From Leptasterias polaris (taxonomy: Eukaryota; Echinodermata; Asteroidea; Forcipulatida; Asteriidae), in the NCBI GenBank assembly GCA_037783415.1, contig JAZGTN010000170.1:1779501-1843500 (forward strand): a DNA stretch of 64,000 bases. The letters run 5' to 3'. The position numbers were made by a program, and so were the translations under genes. Positions 50,120 through 62,100 of the stretch are shown piece after piece. Below the pieces are notes generated by a model. That model saw only the letters and a list, made by a program, of their open reading frames with translations. It searched no databases and had not been told where the DNA came from. Position 1 is the stretch's first letter, and each line of letters opens with the position of its first letter.

Positions 50120-53100
50120 GCGGGTACCCCCTCGTGCATCTTTAGATGTACCTATATTTCACATACTTTCTAACTATGACAGCTTTTGCATCGTGATTTG
50201 ACGCTACCCACGAAATTTAGACCTGAGAACAAAAGATGTTAGAATAAAGTGGGGACTTGCAACACTCTGTCGGATTACAAACGTCAACACAGTGTTTTTT
50301 ACAGTGTTAGATTATTGCTTTACATTTTTGAGAATGTTGGCTTACGGAGGGCCCCTGTGGGATATTTTACGCCGTAGCCGCAAACAAAAAAACGGCCTAA
50401 CACTTCATTTCATTGCTTTACCTGTGTAACGATTTGGTAATTTACATCAATAATGCTTTTACGGACGCGCAAAAAAGCTTTCAACACTTGTCTGATATTT
50501 GAATGTGTAAAACAAATTATGGAGAGCTGTCAAGCATTTACTTCGTTAGCCCTCTTAGATTAAATCGAGATCACTGGGCCGAGGTCTCTGTACATATTGA
50601 CAGAGCGTTGGGAAATAAACTTACAAACTCAGGTAAATGTAAATTTCTTTTATATTATTTCAGATTTTATGGAGTAATACAATATTTATCTATATAAGTC
50701 GTGTAAGAGATAAATATGAAAGGCGATGAATTCTCACCGGTCCTGGTAATAACGAAGAAGCGACGAAAGATGAGATACAAAATTAGGAGGATATACAAGG
50801 GCCGGGATCTATTTATTTATTTATTTTTGTTTACTTATTTTTTTTTTTTTATTTTTTTTTTTTAGGGGAAATTTGTGCAGATTAAAACCACTGTAAATTG
50901 TGTTTGCAAGTTTCTTAAACAAGCCCAATTTCAGCACTTGATTGTAATACTACTTCTATAAGGCACAGGGAAATAAAAAGCGTTTTATGAATGCTTATAA
51001 GTTCACACTTCATTTTGGTATTTTTGAATCTCAAAGGTACGGCGGCAGGGGACATAATTGTAGTACGACAATAAAGAAGGGCAACAAATTAGAACCGGTA
51101 CTGTTTTGCTTGTCCTCTTTATCAGAACGCTCCTGACGTTCGTTCTTAATCTAAGTTCATGTTGTTCTGTCGCCTGAATCAAGAACATGTTGGCTCGCAC
51201 GCATACATTTCCGTAGGCCATAGAAGTCCCATAATATAGGTTTTTCCGGCCAATTTCAGCAAAAATTCATTCAATTTCATTAACATGCAATCAAATTCAC
51301 GCATTTTCCCCTAATCCTCTCAAACTAGGGTTTCTTTTTAGCTCTAAATGCATTCAATTTCGTTTTTGTGCACACATGATTTCGTTTTCTCGTTCAGATT
51401 CGTTTTGATCATTCTATTTCGTTTGTAGGCATTCAAGACTACACTTTGACCATTCTTAAGTTGAATTTCTACTACGTATTCACAATTGATGCATTCAAAT
51501 TAAGACTCATTGAAGTGAACATTGTTTTGTTGCTAGTTTGCGTTTTCTTGTTCGTTTATGGGCAACGAATTTCAACTTCTTTGCATTCAAATTAAACATG
51601 AGTTATGGCTTTACGAGTAAGCTGGAAATTATAGCCCCTTTACTGGCACATAAGTTGTCCTTTGTAAGAGGTGTTTCCATGTATTTTACTTATTATATTG
51701 TATCGTTTGTTTTTCGTTATTTAAACAGTCCGCTGTTCCTTTTGCTTTGTTATACACTTCGAAGTTAAAATGAAAACTAACTCTTTTGCGAAAGTCTAGT
51801 AGAACATTTCAAACGCTTCGTATCGTCACGCAAATTTGTCTTTAACGTACAAAGACAACACAATGTCCCAATGTCGGAATGCGTACTGCCTGTAAACATA
51901 GTAGCGAATTTTTTTTTGTAGATAACAATATCAACTGTCTATTTTTGTTGACCGTCTTCATGAAAGATAACGGACAAGAAAAATACCCTTAAGGTCAAAA
52001 GGGAAAGTGGTTGTCTCATCTTAAGTACCGTATCAGTGCTGACATTAGACCAAATTAATCATGACTTATAATAATATATACTAAGATCTCTTTTCTGTCG
52101 ATGAATGCTTGTGTTTTCTCCTTGAACGACGATTACATTTTTGAAACTACTTACTAATCAAAATAATAATCTCATCAAATACTCAAGGTTTTTCAATCGT
52201 ATATCGGGGTACCTTTCTTTATCTAACAAAAGAATGATATTTGTATGTGTGTACATCGGTATATTATGACAAAGACAAATCGTCCTTTCTGATAATTTTT
52301 TTGATTTTTTTTTTTTATCACTGACCGAGTTTTGATTACGTTTTTAATTGATGTTTGCCAGGGAGACGAGCATGACGAGATTCTGAAGAGTGCATATCAA
52401 GCGCTGATGACAATCCGTGTGTATGAACCAAAGAATCAGGAGTATATTGACTTCCAGCGTGAGATTGCAGTTCGTATGCTCAGAGATTATAACTACACAT
52501 TTGGGCCAGGGGATGAGGTACTACATCCACGTAATAATGTGACCCCTAATTCGTCCGTAATTTATTGGATTAAACATCTTCTTTCTAATTATTTTTTTTT
52601 TTTTTTTTTAGTAAAGTATTTCTGTGATTTTGATTTTTTTTCGAAAATATCGGCTTATTTGTTTTCATTATTTTGTCAGGGGATTGTCCACGTGTATCGG
52701 GCTTAAGTCGAATGCTGCAATACCCAGAGGGAACAGTTGTTCAGTCATTGAGCTGCTTCAACCGCCACCTACTGCAATTACCGAGGGGGAACGCTCACCA
52801 TCATAATTGAGCAAACATACAATTGTCAATGCCACATGTTGGGCAAATCAAAAGCTGCCATTAGTTATTATCAGCTAGTTTATTTTGTTTTGTCATCTCT
52901 TCTACATGTATATGAAATTGTAAGGTATGCGCCATTGAAAAGTAAGTTGTGTTTTTCAGCATATTATCCTAACTCCTACTATTCATTTCGTTAACGTAAT
53001 ACAGGTTAATTTCTTTGCGACGTCATTTCATGATGCCTTGATTCTGTACTCGCTTGCTATCAATGAGACGCTACACGAGGGTGGTGACATCCGGGATGGT

Positions 53101-56100
53101 CTAGCACTGCGGGAGAAGATGTGGAACCGAACATTCCGAGGTAAATACAAAACGTGTACTTTAAGTCATACACTGACATGCTGACAAACTGCAAATGAGT
53201 ATAGGCACACAAACGCTTGGTACTCGGGTGTTTTCTATAGAGAGAGGGTTTGAGGAGAGAGCATTTAAACAGCCTCACCGCACAACCTTTTTCAAAAATC
53301 CCTTTTTCCACCGCAATGTATGGTGTTTTAATACTACAGGCCCGCCTTATTTAACATAGTCTCTTTGACAGTGTCTCCACGTGAAGCAAACAGCGGAAAC
53401 GGGCAAATAAGATCGTTTCAGTATTTTAGATAAGTTCCGTGTGTAGCAAAAGCAGAGTTCTATCAGAATTTGAATACCTTAATGCTAGGGCCTCGAAAAC
53501 GATTAAATTGTACAGAGATTTCACGTTCACATGTATGACAGGTAAAACAAAGTACGGTTACGTTCAGAAACGAAACCAACCGTGAATCGTAATCCCTTCT
53601 GAATACGAAATGTACTGATCGCAATATCGGGATTTATGGCCTTTTGGTCTCCGCAGAACCAACTTTTCTAAACGAAAGGGAATTTACGGTTGTCAACGTA
53701 CTTTTTACACACCGTACCCGCCTTCTAGACCTCACTGGTCCAAATTTAATAAACTATAGTATTACGTATGTAAAATTGTACAATTAAAGGACATTTTTAG
53801 TACGAATTTCCCCAACTCACTTTCTCCATCCTAATCCCCGGCATGCACTCGAGGGTCGTTCAAAATACATCTGCCTTAAACAACACAACAACAAAATAAC
53901 AGTAATAACATAAATAAATACATACAAATCAGTAAGTAAATAAATAAACAAATAAATAAGTAACAATAAAAACGAGTAATGAAACTGTTAAACAATACTG
54001 ATTGACTGCACAATATTAAACTTAATTCTACACAGGCATTGGGGGTGAGGTTGACATGACGCCAGACGGCGACAGAGCGACCGTGTATTCCCTTTGGGAT
54101 ATGACCGACACTGAGAACGGTGTGTACGAGGTAGGAACAATCCAGAAACTATTTGTGCATATCACCTTAAGCCCACCCTTGCATCTTAATAAACCGATGG
54201 ATGGGATTTTCTTGATGACAAAAGCCGTTGGGTAGAAGTTGGAGCTTTTAGCTCAGAGATGAATAAAACTACCACTGATCTTGTACAGCATTATTGGTAT
54301 CTTGACGATTATTATGAATAGAAGTCTTTGAAATCGGTCTCTCAGAAGGTCAAAATATGCACTCTATGTATTTGTGTATTTTTTTATTTTTTTATTTAAG
54401 TTGATTGGGGCTTAAGACAGCGCACATTATCTCGCAGTATCGGTACACTCTTGAGAATATGCCTTTTATTCTTCGGGAAGAAAAACCAACGGCTTAAAAC
54501 ATAGTTCCTTTGATTAGAGTGGCTCTATATAGTCTTTCTTGAGTAGTCTGAAAGTTCTGTGTACTTTTTTGGCAAAGGTTAATCTTTATTTGTGAAGAAA
54601 GCCGGATGTAAAGAGGTTCATTTCATGATGACACCAAGTTTAAAACTTGTAAAAGTGTTATATTATTACTTTTGCAGGTTGTTGCCGATTTTTTTGGCTT
54701 GTCTAAGAAGGCTCAGTTTTATAAGGAGATCAAGTGGCACGGGCTCCCCCATGGTGAGGTACCGCGAGACACGCCTTTTTGCGGGTTTTACAATGAGAAT
54801 CCCGCCTGCAAAGCTGAAGGTAGAAACTTGCGTTATGGTGTTCATGATAACTATTGGTCTAGGTTTTGACAAACACCAGCTCAGATTATTCAATTAGGAT
54901 TTTTTTTAAATTAGTTTAAGATCTACATCGTGTTACTGAGAGGAATGATTGAGCTTGACACACTAGTGTGTCACCGGGCAAGCTCGGTAGTCGACTGGTT
55001 TAGGCATTGATTCTTTAAGATAATGGTTATTGGTCTGACTCACATACGGGAAGCATAGTTTGAGAGCACGGCTTTGAAAACGCCGAGTTGTACAAACTGG
55101 GCTTTACGACCTTAATGTGGTATTGTTCTTGAATTATTAAAGTGTATTGTTTAATTTCTAAATGTATACGTAACGATCGCCTAACTATTTAGTGTTTTGA
55201 AATCTCTTCAACAATTTTGAGATGTTCTTTGATATAAAACTCACCGAGGCAGATTATTCAATCACCTTAATTAAGAGGTGTTGTCAATGGCATATTTTGG
55301 CAAAGACTCGTTATTGGTGTAATTTTTGGTATGCATTTTTCCCCACCTAGCGTCTATTAGGATTAATGTGTATTTTTTCTTGTTTTATTCAATGTACAAA
55401 GAGAGCAACACTGTAATGATAATCTCTTCATGTTTAGCTGCCAGTGTTTTCATCATCTCCGCATGTGCTATAATGGTCGTGTACAGGTAAAACTCTATAC
55501 TCTGACTTAGAACTCACTAAATTAAATGCGTTTATTTTTAGACCCGGTAAACTGAGGGCTTATCGTTGTTCTCCAATTGTATACAAAATCAAAGCAATAG
55601 GTTTAATGTCGGTCTGTCAAAGTAGCCTGGTGCCAATTTCGCACAGAGCTAAGATTGATCTTAACTGCAAATCAAACGTGGTTGCTAAGTAAAGTGTGAT
55701 GTCACAATACAAATCATTATTAACAACTCATCTTAAAGATTAATCCTAAGTGCTTTGTGAAATAGAGCTCAGATCTCTTTTCTGAAAAAGCGTCAATTAT
55801 TACTAGCCTGATACCATGAAAACAAATTATCTCCTTCAACTTAATCTTCTATTTTTACGGGTACATTTTAGTTTTATTGTTTATCCCCAGGAAATGGAAG
55901 CTTAATGCCGAGCTAATGAACATGTCATGGAAAATCCGTTATTCCGATCTGGTTTTTACCGATGTTTCTAAATCAGTGGCGTCCTCGATTCGATCCCTCT
56001 CACTGTCTGTTGTAAGTTATTATGCAGGGCAATTCACAATAAAGTGCGCTCCAAGAGTTTGTCACGGTGAAGTCGTTTTGAAAGTAGAAAGGTATTACAG

Positions 56101-59100
56101 CGCTCTGTATATCAACGTTTACTCTCACGCTGTTATGCAGCACTTCGAACAAAAGGTGCTTGGGCTCTATCTTGTATCTTAAACTTGAACTTTGAGGATA
56201 TTGACTTCGTTTTTGTGACGCATTGTGAAAACGACCCACTCCTGGGCAAACTCTTTGCAGTGCACTACATTGTGAGCATCCTGATGTTGAATATATTATT
56301 TGGAATAGGTTACATTAATTGCTGACGTTTTTAATTTGTTAAAAATTGTATTATACAGAATAGGTAAGGTTAAACAGTATTGTTAAATTTTAGTATGAAA
56401 GCTTTCTGCTTATTACATTATGATGTACTTTCTTTTGTTTGTAATTTCCGACGAAACTGGCCTTACCCGGTAAATCTACTACCCCTTTTATAGCATCTCT
56501 AAAAAGTATCTAATCAAACAAGATGTATGACTCATTCATGTTTGTCAATAAAGAGATGTTGTTTTGTTCCAGGCTGGTCAGACGGGAGACGGCCCAAACC
56601 AGAGACAAATTTTCACCAAAGTCGCTCAATATGAGGTAACTTGTGTTTTAAAGACAAGACCCTTTCTATGACTCGTAGAGAATGAATAATATAAGGGATA
56701 AAATGAAGAAATACTTTTATCTTCTCTGTGTCTTCTTTTCTTTAACATTTCAAAACACTGGTTACAACCACATTAGTCATACATACGTTGTTTTGTTTAG
56801 TAGGCTACCAGTACTTCATCACATGCACTGAGAAACCTGCCATACTACACTCAAGCGCTAAGTCCGGGAATGAATTTAAAAAAAATTACGTCCAATTTCT
56901 TCAAAGAATTAGGTGTTTTTTATTTCTTGTTTTCTACTATTTTTGCATCGGCTGTAAAAACTCGAGTTTTTTACCCTTTGAATGATCATTATTTTATTGT
57001 ATGTTATTTTTATGACGTACTTTGCCCTGTTAGTTTGCAATTATACAATAAATATTTCAATATTTTCTTGATATGATTTTTCAAATCAGGGTCGTGTGGT
57101 TGCCCTGAAGCCCATTGTGAGTAACAAACTCGACTTGAATAGGAGTGTGCTTTTGGAGTTACGAAATGTAAGTTGATCTTAATTCAGCGTACGGACTTGA
57201 TCGTGCTGCAAGTAACTGTTTAACCCTATATGGATAAGCAAGTGTAGTTCACTATTAGGATCTGCAGTATAAACACATTACAACAACATATATTATTAAT
57301 TATATCCTCTAATTCTTTTGGAATTATTAATACGAGCAGAGGCTTTAAGCAAAAGTTTAACTATTTTGTCCTCCAGTTACCCTTGGTGATGTAATACAAT
57401 GACTGAAAAAGGGTTATCGGAAACGTTGCACCATAAGTAAGGTCTATAACAGATCATTTCTTCCCCCACCCCACCAAAGCCCGAACAAGATAGATTTATT
57501 AATGTAAGTTTTTGACTTGCATATTTTTCATACGGTGAAACAAAGATCTGAGCTAAATCCAACTGAAGAAAGTTACAATTAAAGCTTTTATAATTCCATT
57601 TCGATTTAACCTGCATGATGCCATAGCTTACTTATTGAGTGTCATTTTGGTTTTTTCTAAACAATTCCGTATTCCCCAACTACACCTAGCCAAATAGAAT
57701 GCCAACTGTCTTGTTACCATCGGGGTTGTTTTTCACATTACAAAATCCACCAAGGACCAGCTCTCCCGGTTTTCTCCATGAACTGTACAGCAATTACTTA
57801 AAAAATTAAAATAAAATAAAATAAAAATTACCACATTTTTTGCAAAAATATTCCCCCTTTCTTTTCTTCTATAAATTCAAAGTAGCATTTGGCTGTTTTT
57901 ATATAGAGCTTTTTGTTTTCTTTTTTCAGTTGAGACGTCTTGAACACAGCAACATTGTCAGGTTTGTGGGAGCCTGTACGGATGGACCAGATGACTTCAA
58001 GAACATGATCATAACGGAATACTGTCCCAAGGGTAGTCTGCAGGTAAAATTATCGTAAAACTTGAACCATTGGTTGATGAATCTGTGAGTTAATCCTGTT
58101 GACTGGATTTCAGATTGCAAGCACGAATGGAAAAAGTGATCGGAGCAACGATTCTGATTGTGTCCTCGGAGCTCTCAATCCCATTTTGTAAAACCTAATG
58201 TGATTAAGTACCCCCCCCCCCCCCTCTCCGGAGGGAGAGATTTTGTACGCCCATTTTTGTGCCTATTTTTGATAAGATGAAACTTTATGTAGGCCAGTCC
58301 TCACTCATCGCCGTATTTCAAACGGTTTCTCTTGTCAATTGGTACTTACAGAAGCGTTCAAGGGACATAGATGGAAAACAGAACGAAAGTCACAATTATG
58401 ACCGATATTTCATAATTTGACTTAGTAAAAGTCACATTTTTTACTTAATATACTTTTTGAATGTGAGGTTTATCTCATAAATTTATATTCATAATTGGTA
58501 TGAGTCATATTTATTACACATGCTACTCGATGATTTTGAGATATAAGTTCTATGACTTAAGCTAATTCATAATTATTAGATGTGTCATAACTCGTGATTA
58601 TGACTTTCTTTCTTTTGTCAGTGCCCTTTGACGTTTCCGTCGGTATTGGTTGACCAGAATGGAAGCGAATGGGGATTGTTTTGTTTTGTTTCCGATCACT
58701 ATCAATTGTACATTTTACTTAGTGATATTAAATTTATCTCTTTGTCTTTCTACTCAGGATATTCTTGAAAACGATGCGATAAAACTGGATTCTGACTTTA
58801 AGAGTTCATTGTTGATTGATATCATCAAGGTAGGCATATGAAATGTCTTCTTCCAGCCCGTCTCCGACCCGAGATGAAAACCAAGGCATTTTTCCCAAAT
58901 CTCGTTTCGGACTCCGGCTTCGGCTTGAGCTCCGTTATATATATTTTTGAAGCAGCGTGTATTTTTCACTCGGTGGTTCGAAAAACAGACGGAGCCTGGA
59001 GCCAGAGCCAAATTCCAAAGCCGAGGTTTGGAAAAGATCCAGGTTCGCGTGATTGAATTTCCCGGGCAGAGTGCAACCCAAAATCTACAATGGTCTTAAA

Positions 59101-62100
59101 ATACATGTTGAAAAAGAAAACAAATCTTTAGATATATTTTGGGTCAAACTTCCCCTGGGTCTAATCACTCCCCACACTCAGAAAGTGGTAACAAAAAGGA
59201 GGATTTTGACCCAAATTTCACGCTGTTTTGACCCGTTTCTGAGTCTTTTTGACAAAGACAAAAAGGTCAAGGCAGTGCGGATCTTGGTCAATTCTGATCA
59301 AGACATTTTAAGAATGCAGCGAATCTGTTACTCCTCCCAAATATAAGAAAATACTACGTGCAACTCCCAGATTGCATATATTTATCTTTGTCATCAAAAT
59401 TTTTTTTGCCAACTCGCTATCATCCCAGGGTTTGAGTTTTCTTCACCACCGCAGTGAGCTGGGAGTGCACGGTAGGATGCGGTCTTCTAACTGCGTGGTT
59501 GACAGCCGATTCGTTGTCAAACTGACGGACTTTGGTCTGGTTGAATACAGGGATATCACATCAGACAACATCGATGAACAGACACACTTCAAAAGTATGA
59601 TAATTATACTGCTACTTATGCTACAGCGAAATATTTAGAGCACGGGATGCACTACTATTACCATTGCTCAATGACAAAGGAATTATGCATGCGACTTGTT
59701 GTATTACCCTGTTCATAGCACCACTGTGGGATTCTTCAAACAAGTATTGTATTTGTTGAGGCACTAGCCGAAACAAGGATTTAAACATTTAACCATTATA
59801 ATACAACTGGGAAAAAAATATTATATTAATAAGAAAAAAAGAAAAAACTGTAGCCGTTTCATCGAGTGGCCGATTGATTAACTGAATGACTGTTGCACGA
59901 CAACTTGTCAATCAAAACGCAATCTCTATCCTCGTTTTGATTGTTTTTATTCGCAGTGCGTTTCGCATAATTTTGTGCTGTGTTCTGTAGAGCTCTGTGG
60001 TTTTATATTTACCTGTCGTAATTACAGAAATGCTGTGGAAACCACCGGAGTACATTCGGAAAGCAAACCTAAAACTGACGAAAGAGGGAGACATTTATGC
60101 CGTTGGTATCATCATGCAGGAGGTGGTAATCAGAGGTCCGCCATTCGAGAATGAATTTCGAGAGACGGAGGGTGTGGAAGGTGATTGAATAAGGGGCTGT
60201 GATTAGGATAAACATGTCTTTAATATGGTCCCGCCATCTTGTGTTTATTACATGGAAACTAATGTAATCAAAACGAGGCTGGAGCGAACATGTCCAGGCC
60301 CATTAATATATTGGAGCGCAATTGGCTATCTTTAGTGGCTCAGATTGCTTAGCCTTGCAATGTTATTAACCCTCTAATTTGTTGGCAACGTAATTCAATT
60401 CAGCAATTGAATTATACTTAATTGCGAAACAGAATGCCAAAATGGACAATGGAACGGTAAAATTACCGACCAAAATGGTAAAACTCTCAAGTTGAATGAT
60501 GACATTGCTAAATTTATTAAATTCGCTGAACTGAAAGGTAAAACTGCAGAATTGAATAGTGAACTTTCTGAATGTCGAAATGCACGTGTCGAAATGCAAT
60601 ACAAAAATGGCGAGATCGCTAAAATGAATGATTTACTTGCCAAATTGAACGACGAATTTGCCAAACTGGTGGCAACGGCGTTCCATACAGTTGTTCCATG
60701 CATCTATTACACACGGGGAACGTAAGGCAAGTCACTGTGTGTAAAATGACATAGATCTTGGGAGTTTCATAATGAATTATAAAACTGTATGCAATAATTA
60801 GAAAATGAACAAGAACTAAAGGTCGTCGTTTAGATATGAAAATTATATACCACACTCTAAAAACGATGTTTATAATTTGTTTTGAGTGGTAATGACTCTT
60901 TGTCTTAATTGTTAGTTGCTTTCTATCAATAATCAGCCATTTTGAAAAAGATTGCGTCCCATTCTACTCAACCGTTCCGTCCTCACGTCCCAACCGAAGC
61001 CTGCAGTCCAGAAATGCACGCTATTATGGCCAGATGTTGGCATGAAACGCCAGAGGACAGACCCACGGTGGATGGACTGATGACGAGCATGAAGAAGATT
61101 TGCAAGTATGAATAGTTTCAAACTGAGACCTAAAAGGGACATTTGATGATAGAAAACAAATAATAGCACTAGCACACGAATAAATCGTTTGAGTACTTTA
61201 TTTCATTGCGCTCGATCATTTCGTTCTCACTTAACCATTTTGTGCACTCGAAATTGGTTATAGTTTTGGACAAAAGAACGTATTTTCGATCGAGTTCACT
61301 TTTATAACTTCGAGCTCACGAATTTAATTATTTCGAACGCACTAAAAGGGTTTCTAGCGCACGAAATAAAGCACTCACATTTACCGTGCGATAAGTTTAT
61401 TTTCTCACTAGGTCCTTAGGGGGCTCCTTATAGACTAAAATACTGGAATACTTATTGGAGCATTGACTAGAATACAATTACGGGAAAGCGAGCGTACAAT
61501 CGGTTACTATAAATGTGTTTTTCATCGGTGTTAAGATATTGTTTCCGTACTTCCTTTTAGGAGTGTCTCTGGTGGTATCATGGACAACCTGCTATCTCGT
61601 ATGGAGTTCTACGCTGGTAACCTGGAAGCCCTTGTGGAGGAGAGAACCTCTGCCTTCCTTGAAGAGAAGAAACGAGCTGAGACGCTCCTCTATGAAGTCT
61701 TGCCGAAGTAAGTGTAATAAAATAAAAATCGTTATCGTTTGAATAAGAAAACATACTTATTTATTATTATTAATGTTATCGTAGTTTTTGTATGGAAAAA
61801 CTTTCTTGGGTAAAATTAAGGTTCAAAATAGCACATATATTAAATTGAATAACTACGGAAGCGTATTGCCGCCACATGAATAAAAAAAAATCTGACTTAT
61901 CGTGTACGTACACGATAACTTATCGTGTACGTACATGATGACTTCCAAACTTATCGTGTACGTACATGATAAGTTATCGTGTACGTACACGATAAGTTAT
62001 CGTGTACGTACACGATAAGTTATCGTGTACGTACACGACAAGTTATCGTGTACGTACACGATAAGTTTGGATTTACACGATAAGTTATCGTGTACGTACA

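Noticed and set aside
55438..55486. Shorter version of gene 2 exon 7 starting after TTTAG
   Set aside because: Phase fits, but the membrane helix would be too short and the length would differ from gene 1; the acceptor at 55401 fits better.
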